64,000 nucleotides of DNA from Gilliamella sp. Pra-s52 (GTDB taxonomy: Bacteria > Pseudomonadota > Gammaproteobacteria > Enterobacterales > Orbaceae), in assembly GCF_009795805.1 (NCBI RefSeq), contig NZ_WTEY01000002.1:264738-328737 (forward strand), given 5' to 3'. Of the stretch, positions 56,026-64,000 are shown piece by piece (positions within the stretch are counted from its first letter, which is position 1; each line of letters opens with the position of its first letter). The notes under the pieces were generated by a model. That model ran no database searches. It saw nothing but the letters and a program-made list of their open reading frames with translations, and was not told the DNA's origin. A program made the translations under genes and the position numbers.

Positions 56026-57543
56026 ATGAAAAAAACAATTAAAATCAATGATAATGATAATGTCATTATTGCATTAGAAACTTTACAGCAAGGAGACAAA
56101 ATCATTAGTGAACAATTAGTAATCCAACAACAAATTACTGCATTACAAGATATTCCATCAGGCCATAAAATAGCCATAAAACCAATTACAAAGGGTGAAA
56201 ATATTGTAAAATATGGTTTTCCAATTGGTCATGCCACACAAGCAATTCAAGTAGGCGAACATGTCCACACCCATAATGTAAAAACCAATCTTGGCGAACT
56301 TGATAAATACCAATATCAACCTATTATTGAACAAATATCAACACCATTTTCCGACAGACAGGTCAATCTTTATCGAAGAAAAAATAAAGAAGTAGGTATT
56401 CGTAATGAACTTTGGATAATTCCCACCGTAAGTTGTGTTAATGGTATCGCAGAACAAATTCGTAAACAATTTTTAGCGAATATTTCTCAAGATCTCTCAC
56501 AAAAATCACCTAATTTTGATGGTGTGTATCTACTCTCTCACCCCTATGGTTGTTCACAATTAGGTACTGATCACCAAACAACCAAAACGATATTACAAGA
56601 TATGGTTAAACATCCGAACGCTGGTGGTGTTTTAATCATTGGCTTAGGTTGTGAAAATAATCAACTTAGTGCATTTAAGGAAAGTCTTGGTGAATATGAC
56701 CACGAGAGAATTCGTTTCATGATCGCACAAGAAGTTGAAGATGAAATAAAACAAGGTGTCAATTATTTACACGAAATCTATCAAGTAATGAAATCAGATC
56801 AACGCCAACAAGGCAAGTTAAGTGAACTAAAATTTGGGCTTGAATGCGGTGGTTCTGATGGTTTATCAGGAATTACAGCTAACCCATTATTAGGAAAATT
56901 TTCTGATTATATTATTACTCACGGGGGCACCAGTGTATTAACTGAAGTACCTGAAATGTTTGGTGCTGAAAAAATTTTAATGTCTCATTGTATTAATGAA
57001 CAAATATTTGAAAAAACAGTCAATATGGTTAACAACTTTAAGCAATATTTTATGTCATACAATCAGCCTATTTACGAAAATCCATCGCCAGGCAATAAAG
57101 CAGGGGGTATTACGACACTAGAAGATAAATCACTAGGCTGTACCCAAAAAGCAGGAAACAGTACAGTGGTTGATGTATTAGAATATGGCGATAGACTCAA
57201 AAAAACCGGTTTGAATTTATTATCAGCTCCTGGTAACGATGCCGTCGCAACAGGAGCCTTAGCAGCAGCAGGTTGCCATATGGTGCTATTTTCAACTGGA
57301 CGAGGGACACCTTATGGCGGTGTAGTACCAACTGTAAAAATATCAACCAATTCATCATTAGCACACAAAAAAACACACTGGATTGATTTTGATGCAGGGA
57401 AATTAGTAAACGGAACAAAAATGGATAAATTGTTAGAACAGTTTATTGATTTAATTGTACAACTAGTTAATGGCAAACAAACATGCAATGAAATTAACGA
57501 ATTTCGTGATCTCTCTATCTTTAAAAATGGAGTAACAGAATAA
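56026..57543 (+). CDS. uxaA: Altronate dehydratase
   Basis: UxaA converts D-altronate to 2-keto-3-deoxygluconate. The 505-residue protein has an N-terminal SAF domain (about 10-95; KIAIKPITKGENIVKYGFPIG with HVHTHN) and the large catalytic domain: NELWIIPTVSCVNGIAEQI, LSHPYGCSQLGTDHQTTK, IIGLGCENNQL, LECGGSDGLSGITANP, and APGNDAVATGALAAAGCHM. Cysteines for the iron cofactor are in place. It ends the uxaB-lgoD-uxaA run. Confidence 0.93.
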   Translation: MKKTIKINDNDNVIIALETLQQGDKIISEQLVIQQQITALQDIPSGHKIAIKPITKGENIVKYGFPIGHATQAIQVGEHVHTHNVKTNLGELDKYQYQPIIEQISTPFSDRQVNLYRRKNKEVGIRNELWIIPTVSCVNGIAEQIRKQFLANISQDLSQKSPNFDGVYLLSHPYGCSQLGTDHQTTKTILQDMVKHPNAGGVLIIGLGCENNQLSAFKESLGEYDHERIRFMIAQEVEDEIKQGVNYLHEIYQVMKSDQRQQGKLSELKFGLECGGSDGLSGITANPLLGKFSDYIITHGGTSVLTEVPEMFGAEKILMSHCINEQIFEKTVNMVNNFKQYFMSYNQPIYENPSPGNKAGGITTLEDKSLGCTQKAGNSTVVDVLEYGDRLKKTGLNLLSAPGNDAVATGALAAAGCHMVLFSTGRGTPYGGVVPTVKISTNSSLAHKKTHWIDFDAGKLVNGTKMDKLLEQFIDLIVQLVNGKQTCNEINEFRDLSIFKNGVTE

Positions 57544-57709
57544 TGCACCTAACGATTAATGATAAATAGTGCTTAAAGTTAAGCTTTGATACTTTAATAT
57601 ATTGGCAACGTTAATCACTAAAAATGACACTTTACCTGACAGGTACCGAATATAAAATCAGTAACTATCAGATTGTTATTAAATTAACACCTTAAGATCT
57701 TATAATCAA

Positions 57710-58303
57710 CTAACGCTGATCATCAATCATCACACCTGATGGCGGCGTAAATTGGAACTTATCTAGTGATACTTTACCTAATTTTTGTCGAGACAAGTCA
57801 TAAAAACTGCGTTGGCCATCTTCTTCAATAATCGTAAAGTTAGAAATCATCCCCGTAGGTAATACCGAAATAATAAAATCTTGATTAGATCCATCCGTTG
57901 GTTTGAGTGTAAAGGAATCTTGTTTACGCGTTACTTGATAAACATTCCAAATTGGGTTATGACTATCTGTAATAAGTAACATTAAGCGATTATCTACCGC
58001 TTTTTTTAAGTCCATCACGCTCACTTGCTCAACTGCAGGGGTATATACCCACATATTTTTGCCATCAGAAATGATTGAGGTTTGGTCTGGTTCATTCATT
58101 GTCCAATTAAAATAATAAGGTCGATTAACCCACAAATCCCCCTTACCTTCCTGCACGGGTTGATTGTCTGCCGTTTTTACATTTTGAGAAAAACTAGCAT
58201 AAAACCCTTCAATTTTATCTAAACGTTGTTGCAATACTTCTTTATCACCAGCCCACACTGATAAACTTGCCAACAATCCAATTAACAATAAACACTTCTT
58301 CAT
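57710..58303 (-). CDS. lolA: Outer-membrane lipoprotein carrier protein LolA
   Basis: LolA ferries lipoproteins through the periplasm from LolCDE to LolB. The signal peptide MKKCLLLIGLLASLSVWAG is cut near AGDKE. The mature part shows LDKIEGFYASFSQNV, GKGDLWVNRPYYFNWTMNEPD, ISDGKNMWVYTP and FQFTPPSGVMIDDQR, as in LolA. ATG 58303 follows AAGGA by 6 bases; a TTG two codons earlier is not needed. It is divergent from rarA, unlike E. coli where ftsK-lolA-rarA are codirectional. Confidence 0.93.
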   Translation of the reverse strand: MKKCLLLIGLLASLSVWAGDKEVLQQRLDKIEGFYASFSQNVKTADNQPVQEGKGDLWVNRPYYFNWTMNEPDQTSIISDGKNMWVYTPAVEQVSVMDLKKAVDNRLMLLITDSHNPIWNVYQVTRKQDSFTLKPTDGSNQDFIISVLPTGMISNFTIIEEDGQRSFYDLSRQKLGKVSLDKFQFTPPSGVMIDDQR

Positions 58304-58473
58304 GCCCAATCCTTACGTTTCATCTAACAACTTAAATAAAGTCCAATAACTAAATTAGTTTAAAATATTACCGTTTTTATTCTAATGGTAAAAGATATTT
58401 TCTTTTCTTTTTTCACTTATTAAATAACGAGTATATAATAGATTCAATTTGCCAATTTGGATAATGACCTGCC

Positions 58474-59814
58474 ATGCCAAGTATGTCTTTTGAATTTACT
58501 ACCGATGAATTTAAACCATTAGCGGCCAGAATGCGCCCTAGAACCTTATCAGAATACATAGGGCAAACTCATTTGTTAGGTGAAAACAAACCACTCCCAA
58601 AAGCCATTGAAGCAGGTAATTTACACTCAATGATTCTTTGGGGACCACCAGGTACAGGCAAAACAACATTGGCCGAAATTATTGCTCACCATGCAAATGC
58701 AAAAGTTGAGCGAGTATCTGCCGTGACATCAGGCATTAAAGACATTCGCGAAGCGATTGAAAGGGCAAAAATCAACCAACAAGCTGGTGTTCGTACTATT
58801 TTGTTTGTCGACGAAGTTCACCGCTTTAATAAAAGTCAACAAGATGCCTTTTTACCGTATGTTGAAAACGGTACGGTAACGTTTATTGGCGCTACGACTG
58901 AAAACCCATCATTTGAACTCAATTCAGCCTTACTATCGCGCGCACGAGTGTATCTGCTTAAGTCATTAACTCAACACGATATTGAGCAAATTTTACAGCA
59001 AGCAATGGACGAGCCAAACCGTGGTTACGGTAATCAAAATATCCAACTTCCTGAAGAAACCAAAAAACAGATTGCCGAATTTGTCGGTGGCGATGCAAGG
59101 CGTGCGCTTAATACACTTGAACTATTGGTCGATATGTCTGATGGTCAGGCATTAACACCCGAACTACTAAAAGAAGTCATGGGTGAACGCAGCGCTAGGT
59201 TTGATAACCAAGGAGACCGTTTTTACGATTTAATTTCAGCCGTCCACAAATCGATTCGAGGATCCGCTCCCGATGCTGCACTTTATTGGTATGCAAGGAT
59301 AATCTCGGCTGGTGGTGATCCGCTTTATGTTGCTCGTCGGTTATTAGCCATTGCCTCAGAAGATGTCGGTAATGCCGATCCCAGAGCCATGCAAGTGGCG
59401 CTATCTGCGTGGGACTGCTTTACCCGCGTAGGTCCTGCCGAAGGTGAACGCGCAATTGCACAAGCGATTATCTACCTTGCTTGCGCACCAAAAAGTAATG
59501 CCGTTTACCTTGCTTTTAAACAAGCAATGAGTGACGCTCAATCCAAACCCGATTACGATGTCCCTGAGCATCTGCGTAACGCACCAACTAACTTAATGCA
59601 AAAACTCGGCTACGGCGCTGAATATCGCTACGCCCACGACGAACCCAACGCGTTTGCCGCAGGTGAAAACTACTTCCCGAAAGAAATGGCCGACACAAAA
59701 TACTACCATCCAACACCTCGTGGTGCAGAGAAGAATTACACCGATAAATTAGCATGGCTAGAGGCTCAAAACCAAGCAAGTTCTATTCAACGTTATAAGT
59801 CTAAAAAAAATTAA
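58474..59814 (+). CDS. rarA: Replication-associated recombination protein A (AAA+ ATPase)
   Basis: RarA acts at stalled replication forks. The 446 residues align with E. coli RarA throughout: [40 protein letters not shown] (Walker A), [20 protein letters not shown] (Walker B), [20 protein letters not shown] (sensor 1), [13 protein letters not shown] (sensor 2) and [17 protein letters not shown]. The start could be ATG 58474 or ATG 58483. serS does not follow; an IS remnant does. Confidence 0.96.
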   Translation: MPSMSFEFTTDEFKPLAARMRPRTLSEYIGQTHLLGENKPLPKAIEAGNLHSMILWGPPGTGKTTLAEIIAHHANAKVERVSAVTSGIKDIREAIERAKINQQAGVRTILFVDEVHRFNKSQQDAFLPYVENGTVTFIGATTENPSFELNSALLSRARVYLLKSLTQHDIEQILQQAMDEPNRGYGNQNIQLPEETKKQIAEFVGGDARRALNTLELLVDMSDGQALTPELLKEVMGERSARFDNQGDRFYDLISAVHKSIRGSAPDAALYWYARIISAGGDPLYVARRLLAIASEDVGNADPRAMQVALSAWDCFTRVGPAEGERAIAQAIIYLACAPKSNAVYLAFKQAMSDAQSKPDYDVPEHLRNAPTNLMQKLGYGAEYRYAHDEPNAFAAGENYFPKEMADTKYYHPTPRGAEKNYTDKLAWLEAQNQASSIQRYKSKKN

Positions 59815-59964
59815 CACCTTTGGTGGTGGTAATAAATTGATAAAATATGCTGCTAGTTTTAGATATAAACGAATTGGGAATATAACAAAGCCAATATTAA
59901 AAAGGTTGACACTCACTGATTTGAACGATAATCATGATAAGAAACCAATTTTTATTATGCCAAT

Positions 59965-60008
59965 AAAAAATCGGTCAGGAAAGGCATTGATTTTATTGAA
60001 GTTTTTAT
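59965..60008 (-). repeat. Dispersed 42-bp repeat, copy D (inverted)
   Basis: Read on the minus strand it gives TAAAAACTTCAATAAAATCA then ATGCC and TTTCCTGACC, then a T run, the same core as copies A to C. It lies 6 bases from the truncated transposase fragment. Confidence 0.8.
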
Positions 60009-60014
60009 TTAGAC

Positions 60015-60170
60015 CGTACAGAGGTATTGGATTTATATCTTTTTAATAATCTGGAACAGGTAAGAAAGGTAACCGAAGAGTGGCTAACAATTTATAACAC
60101 CGAAAGACCACATGAGGCATTAAATAACATGACACCGCTCGAATATAAAACATTAAAACAGGCAGCTTAA
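60015..60170 (+). pseudogene. IS3-family transposase (OrfB) C-terminal fragment
   Basis: The frame encodes 51 residues: RTEVLDLYLFNNLEQVRKVT, then EEWLTIYNTERPHEALNNMT and PLEYKTLKQAA. This is the end of the DDE integrase domain of IS3-family OrfB, including the WL-x-x-YN-x-x-RPHEALN signature and the region just past the catalytic Glu. Everything upstream is missing; the homology stops beside repeat copy D. A TG/CA-type IS end is likely near 60186-60211 (TTGTGTACTAAGTTTGG and on to TTTACA). Confidence 0.85.
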
Positions 60171-60325
60171 TTTTCTACGTGAGTTGTGTACTAAGTTTGG
60201 GGGTATTTACACGTTAATTTTGTTTTTTATGTTTATTACTCAATTTTTTAAATTACTGTAAAAATGCGAATGACTTCTATAGGTTTTAAATCCTGTTGTT
60301 ATTGTTTTAAAAAATGGTTTTTATA

Positions 60326-61423
60326 TTAAGAATTTCCATAATCAACGCGTTTTCCTGTTTTTTCGTCACGCACACCCCATTCTAAACGGCTATCTAATAG
60401 AGCTTGTTGTACCTTAGGGGGATAGTCCGATAAGGTGGTTTCTTTAGGGATCGGTTTGCCCACTTGACCGGCTTGGCGTATAACTTTTGGCCATCGCGGT
60501 TGCCAACACAGGCATTCCGAAATAAAGTAGCCGATAGTGTAAAACGGTAATAAAATTAAAAATACAGGAATAAGCAGTAAATACACCCATGCCGTTGGGG
60601 CATTTTTAGCTGCATGAATCATGGGCTTTATATGCCCCTCAAAGCCATGAAAAGGCATGGGTAAATGGGTGCTTAGGCGTGGTTTTGGCAAGTTTTCGGG
60701 GCCGTGCTCCATATACCGGCGAATAAATTCCCATTCGTCTTTATAGTCTTGGACATTATAAGTATTTTTGCCAATGCCGACTGATTGAGCAACCGGAAAG
60801 CCAGTTTTATACGGGTGAAAGGTCATTAGGTTAACCATATTGGTGCCCCCCATATCTGAGCCGGTTTCGCCAAAGTTAGCCGGCATAATATGTTCCCACT
60901 TAAATACCACCGTGCCACCACAATATTTAGGGCGCTGAATATACACTTGCCTTGTGATTCGATTAAATCGTACCCGAATATGGCGGATGGTAAATAGTTC
61001 AAAGCGGTAAATATAGCGGAAATAGCGGATACATAAGTAAGTTGAAGTAAAAAATATAATGAGAACAAATATCATAGCAAATGTATTTGAGGCAATTTTA
61101 GTTGTTTCATGATTGTATAATCGAACTGCAGTTATTATAAATAAGTCAAAAGTTGTAAAGGGTATTAAAAAAATAAGTAATGTTATCCAAGTCAAAATTC
61201 CCCGAAAATTTTCAAACATGCCACCACGGATCTCTAAATAGCGATCGTTATAGGCGTAGTAAGGTCCTATTGGTCTGGGATTATTACTGACGGATTCTTG
61301 AGTGTAGTTTTTCTGTACCTCTTTTAGCGTCATATCGCCACTGGTATAACCCATTTTTAATTTTTTGCGAGTTTCGGCTTTTATGGCACTACCAAACCAT
61401 AATAAAAATTCACCAACGTACAT
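60326..61423 (-). CDS. DUF6708-like membrane protein, array copy 1
   Basis: This 365-residue protein has an N-terminal soluble part (1-73), two membrane segments at about 75-98 and 111-135 joined by a short loop, a conserved soluble part (YRFELFTIRHIRVRFNR near 139-155, then TRQVYIQRPKYCGG and VVFKWEHIMPANFGE), a third membrane segment at about 278-301, and a charged C-terminus. The FNR...RQVYI...W pattern recalls the DUF6708 family, known from type VI secretion loci; this is from memory. Its residues 81-130 are unique among the copies, and its C-terminus has LEWG where the others have LQWC. It is the last unit transcribed. Function unknown. Confidence 0.8.
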   Translation of the reverse strand: MYVGEFLLWFGSAIKAETRKKLKMGYTSGDMTLKEVQKNYTQESVSNNPRPIGPYYAYNDRYLEIRGGMFENFRGILTWITLLIFLIPFTTFDLFIITAVRLYNHETTKIASNTFAMIFVLIIFFTSTYLCIRYFRYIYRFELFTIRHIRVRFNRITRQVYIQRPKYCGGTVVFKWEHIMPANFGETGSDMGGTNMVNLMTFHPYKTGFPVAQSVGIGKNTYNVQDYKDEWEFIRRYMEHGPENLPKPRLSTHLPMPFHGFEGHIKPMIHAAKNAPTAWVYLLLIPVFLILLPFYTIGYFISECLCWQPRWPKVIRQAGQVGKPIPKETTLSDYPPKVQQALLDSRLEWGVRDEKTGKRVDYGNS

Positions 61424-61467
61424 TGATTTTAAATCCTGTTGTTATTATTTTAAAAAGTATTTTTATG

Positions 61468-62565
61468 TTATGAATTTCCATAATCAACGCGTTTTCCTGT
61501 TTTTTCATCACGCACACACCATTGCAAACGGCTATCTAATAGAGCTTGTTGTACCTTAGGGGGATAGTCTGCTAAGGTGGTTTCTTTAGGGATCGGTTTA
61601 CCCACTTGACCAGCTTGGCGTATAACTTTTGGCCATCGCGGTTGCCAACACAGGCATTCCGAAATAAAGTAGCCGATAGTGTAAAACGGTAATAAAATTA
61701 AAAATACAGGAATAAGCAGTAAATACACCCATGCCGTTGGGGCATTTTTAGCTGCATGAATCATGGGCTTTATATGCCCCTCAAAGCCATGAAAAGGCAT
61801 GGGTAAATGGGTGCTTAGGCGTGGTTTTGGCAAATTTTCGGGGCCATGCTCCATATACCGGCGAATAAATTCCCATTCGTCTTTATAGTCTTGGGCATGA
61901 TAAGTATTTTTGCCAATGCCGACTGATTGAGCAACCGGAAAGCCAGTTTTATACGGGTGAAAGGTCATTAGGTTAACCATATTGGTGCCCCCCATGTCTG
62001 AGCCAGTTTCGCCAAAGTTAGCCGGCATAATATGTTCCCACTTAAATACCACGGTGCCACCACAATATTTAGGGCGCTGAATATACACTTGCCTTGTAAT
62101 TCGATTAAATCGTACCCGAATATGGCGGATGGTAAATAGTTCAAAGCGGTAAATATAGCGGAAATAGCGGATCAATAAATAAGATAAAATTATAGTAATA
62201 ATTAAGTATATTATTATAAAAAGCATCCCAGATATAATACCGTCATCTTCATGATTATATATGTTTAAAGCTATTTTAAATCCTAAATTCCAACTAACAT
62301 AAGGAATCAAAAAAATAAGTAATGTTATCCAAGTCAAAATCCCCCGAAAATTTTCAAACATGCCACCACGGATCTCTAAATAGCGATCGTTATAGGCGTA
62401 GTAAGGCCCTATTGGTCTGGGGTTATTACTGACGGATTCTTGCGTGTAGTTTTTTTGGACCTCTTTTAGCGTCATATCGCCACTGATATAGCCCATTTTT
62501 AATTTTTTGCGAGTTTCGGCTTTTATGGCACTACCAAACCATAATAAAAATTCACCAACGTACAT
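61468..62565 (-). CDS. DUF6708-like membrane protein, array copy 2
   Basis: This 365-residue copy is nearly identical to copy 1 outside residues 81-130. Its own variable segment reads YVSWNLGFKIALNIYNHEDD then a long Ile-rich helix (62176-62325). It has ISGDM in place of TSGDM near residue 27. The three membrane segments and the conserved soluble parts are as in copy 1. The gene has its own CAGGAT ribosome binding site and is 44 bases from copy 1. Function unknown; an intact frame in every copy suggests all are used. Confidence 0.8.
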   Translation of the reverse strand: MYVGEFLLWFGSAIKAETRKKLKMGYISGDMTLKEVQKNYTQESVSNNPRPIGPYYAYNDRYLEIRGGMFENFRGILTWITLLIFLIPYVSWNLGFKIALNIYNHEDDGIISGMLFIIIYLIITIILSYLLIRYFRYIYRFELFTIRHIRVRFNRITRQVYIQRPKYCGGTVVFKWEHIMPANFGETGSDMGGTNMVNLMTFHPYKTGFPVAQSVGIGKNTYHAQDYKDEWEFIRRYMEHGPENLPKPRLSTHLPMPFHGFEGHIKPMIHAAKNAPTAWVYLLLIPVFLILLPFYTIGYFISECLCWQPRWPKVIRQAGQVGKPIPKETTLADYPPKVQQALLDSRLQWCVRDEKTGKRVDYGNS

Positions 62566-62609
62566 TGATTTTAAATCCTGTTGTTATTATTTTAAAAAGT
62601 ATTTTTATG

Positions 62610-63713
62610 TTATGAATTTCCATAATCAACGAGCTTTCCTGTTTTTTCGTCACGCACACACCATTGCAAACGGCTATCTAATAGAGCTTGCTGTATGTTA
62701 GGGGGATAGTCCGATAAGGTGGTTTCTTTAGGTATCGGTTTGCCCACTTTACCGGCTTGGCGTATAACTTTTGGCCAGCGCGGTTGCCAACACAGGCATT
62801 CCGAAATAAAGTAGCCGATAGTGTAAAACGGTAATAAAATTAAAAATACAGGAATAAGCAGCAAATACACCCATGCCGTTGGGGCATTTTTAGCTGCATG
62901 AATCATGGGCTTTATATGCCCCTCAAAGCCATGAAAAGGCATGGGTAAATGGGTGCTTAGGCGTGGTTTTGGCAAGTTTTCGGGGCCGTGCTCCATATAC
63001 CGGCGAATAAATTCCCATTCGTCTTTATAATCTTGGGCATGATAAGTATTTTTGCCAATGCCGACTGATTGAGCAACCGGAAAGCCAGTTTTATACGGGT
63101 GAAAGGTCATTAGGTTAACCATATTGGTGCCCCCCATATCTGAGCCGGTTTCGCCAAAGTTAGCCGGCATAATATGTTCCCACTTAAATACCACCGTGCC
63201 ACCACAATATTTAGGGCGTTGAATATACACTTGCTTTGTGACTCGATTAAACCGTACCCGAATATGGCGGATGGTAAATAGTTCAAAACGGTAAATATAG
63301 CGGAAATAGCGGATACATAAGTAAGTTGAAATTAAACAAATGATTGAAAAAAAAACAATAGCAAATATACCAGAGCCTATTTTAGTTTCATCCCATTGAT
63401 TATTATGAATTTTAAAAGCTATTTTGAAAGCAAAATATCCTGCTATTCCAGGAATTGTAAATATAAACAAGCTAATCCAAGTCAGTATACCCCGAAAATT
63501 TTCAAACATGCCACCACGGATCTCTAAATAGCGATCGTTATAGGCGTAGTAAGGTCCTATTGGTCTGGGATTATTACTGACGGATTCTTGCGTGTAATCT
63601 TTTTGAACCTCTTTTAGCGTCATATCGCCACTGGTATAACCCATTTTTAATTTTTTGCGAGTTTCGGTTTTCATAGCACTACCAAACCATAATAAAAATT
63701 CACCAACGTACAT
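62610..63713 (-). CDS. DUF6708-like membrane protein, array copy 3
   Basis: This 367-residue copy differs mainly at residues 81-132 (63318-63473), where it has GIAGYFAFKIAFKIHNNQWD followed by a different second membrane helix and two extra residues. Other changes are MKTET for IKAET at residue 14, QKDYT for QKNYT, RVTKQVYI for RITRQVYI, and the C-terminal allele YPPNIQQ with GKLVDYGNS. Domain layout is as in copy 1. Function unknown. Confidence 0.8.
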   Translation of the reverse strand: MYVGEFLLWFGSAMKTETRKKLKMGYTSGDMTLKEVQKDYTQESVSNNPRPIGPYYAYNDRYLEIRGGMFENFRGILTWISLFIFTIPGIAGYFAFKIAFKIHNNQWDETKIGSGIFAIVFFSIICLISTYLCIRYFRYIYRFELFTIRHIRVRFNRVTKQVYIQRPKYCGGTVVFKWEHIMPANFGETGSDMGGTNMVNLMTFHPYKTGFPVAQSVGIGKNTYHAQDYKDEWEFIRRYMEHGPENLPKPRLSTHLPMPFHGFEGHIKPMIHAAKNAPTAWVYLLLIPVFLILLPFYTIGYFISECLCWQPRWPKVIRQAGKVGKPIPKETTLSDYPPNIQQALLDSRLQWCVRDEKTGKLVDYGNS

Positions 63714-63758
63714 CGATTTTAAATCCTGTTGTTATTATTTTAAAAAGTGTTTTTTATA

Positions 63759-64000
63759 TTAAGAATTACCATAATCAACGAGCTTTCCTGTTTTTTCGTC
63801 ACGCACACACCATTGCAAACGGCTATCTAATAGAGCTTGCTGTATGTTAGGGGGATAGTCAGCTAAGGTGGTTTCTTTAGGGATCGGTTTGCCCACTTGA
63901 CCAGCTTGGCGTATTACTTTTGGCCATCGCGGTTGCCAACACAGGCATTCCGAAATAAAGTAACCCACGGTGTAAAACGGTAATAAAATTAAAAATACAG
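63759..64000 (-). CDS. DUF6708-like membrane protein, array copy 4 (partial)
   Basis: The frame is open from the window edge to the stop at 63759 and encodes the last 79 or so residues, from the third membrane segment (PVFLILLPFYTVGYF) to GKLVDYGNS. Its C-terminus combines AGQVG and LADYPP, as in copy 2, with NIQQ and GKLVD, as in copy 3, so it is a mosaic of the other copies. The N-terminus and its variable segment lie beyond the window. Confidence 0.8.
   Translation of the reverse strand, partial: VFLILLPFYTVGYFISECLCWQPRWPKVIRQAGQVGKPIPKETTLADYPPNIQQALLDSRLQWCVRDEKTGKLVDYGNS

Larger units (their letters stand above)
59815..60325. other. Degraded mobile-element region between rarA and the tandem array
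   Basis: This 511-base stretch has no intact gene. It holds an inverted copy of the dispersed 42-bp repeat (59965-60008), the C-terminal end of an IS3-family transposase (60015-60170), a probable IS right end near 60211, and, from 60284, the start of homology to the spacers of the tandem array. The first 150 bases after rarA show no signal. Confidence 0.65.
60284..64000 (-). repeat. Tandem array of near-identical gene units (at least four)
   Basis: Each unit is one gene plus a 44-45-base spacer with its own ribosome binding site (CAGGAT before each start). Start-to-start distances are 1142 and 1148 bases. Three units are complete and a fourth runs off the right edge. Homology on the left ends at about 60284, next to the IS3 remnant. 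Flanks are almost identical between units, while one segment of about 150 bases per gene differs strongly. Confidence 0.92.

Noticed and set aside
59837..60046. 69-codon frame after rarA
   Set aside because: It runs through the inverted 42-bp repeat and into IS sequence in another frame, with no recognisable protein pattern.
60284..64000. CRISPR array
   Set aside because: The repeats are gene-sized units of about 1.14 kb with open frames, not short repeats with spacers.

Overview
The window is chromosomal DNA from an AT-rich gammaproteobacterium. Proteins and gene pairs look enteric (degQ-degS, secM-secA-mutT, rlmD-relA, ratA-rnfH beside smpB, metB/metJ, uxuA/uxuR/gntP), but base composition is low in G+C and a DciA-type replication protein is present, which Enterobacteriaceae lack. 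The many sugar-acid, citrate and galactose genes and the tandem DUF6708-like genes suggest an Orbaceae gut symbiont, probably Gilliamella-like. The genus is inferred from memory of families, not from a search.

Layout. 1-120: tail of ftsK. 0.2-12.9 kb: citrate fermentation block (citG; citAB two-component system on the minus strand; citS, a FAH-family enzyme, citC, D, E, F and X on the plus strand), interrupted by a two-gene RNA-repair operon (RNA ligase plus HD-Pnk). 13-18.6 kb: metB/metJ with an array of met boxes, rpmE, degS, degQ, zapG and a DciA-like gene. 18.8-24 kb: fructuronate/mannonate block (gntP, frameshifted uxuB, uxuR, uxuA). 24-29.3 kb: housekeeping genes (DUF3597, pth, prs, trmB, nfsA, a histidine phosphatase). 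29.3-35.3 kb: a galactose operon led by a lactose permease (lacY-galE-galT-galK-galM) under an E. coli gal-like control region. 35.5-47.4 kb: coaD, rlmD, relA, folA, a glycosyltransferase, a copper-oxidase pair, secM-secA and mutT. 47.7-50.6 kb: a DUF4177 gene, a ratA-rnfH-zur-SMR-SMR minus-strand cluster, and smpB. 51-57.5 kb: L-galactonate/altronate catabolism (lgoT-like, lgoR, uxaB, lgoD, uxaA). 57.7-59.8 kb: lolA and rarA. 59.9-64 kb: an IS3-family remnant, then a tandem array of at least four near-identical membrane-protein genes that runs off the window.

How the genes work together. Citrate enters by CitS and is split by the CitDEF lyase, which is matured by CitC, CitG and CitX. No oadGAB sodium-pump oxaloacetate decarboxylase is present; a FAH-family protein sits in its place. 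The uxu and lgo/uxa blocks feed two branches (fructuronate-mannonate and L-galactonate-tagaturonate-altronate) toward 2-keto-3-deoxygluconate; kdgK, kdgA and uxaC are not in the window. The gal operon runs the Leloir pathway.

The most unusual items are the tandem array whose copies differ almost only in one membrane hairpin, a short SecM that keeps GIRAGP but has lost the upstream arrest residues, a dispersed element of about 42 bp in four intergenic sites, several strong hairpins inside operons (one covering the uxaB ribosome binding site), and the broken uxuB. I saw no rRNA gene, tRNA gene, CRISPR array or prophage.
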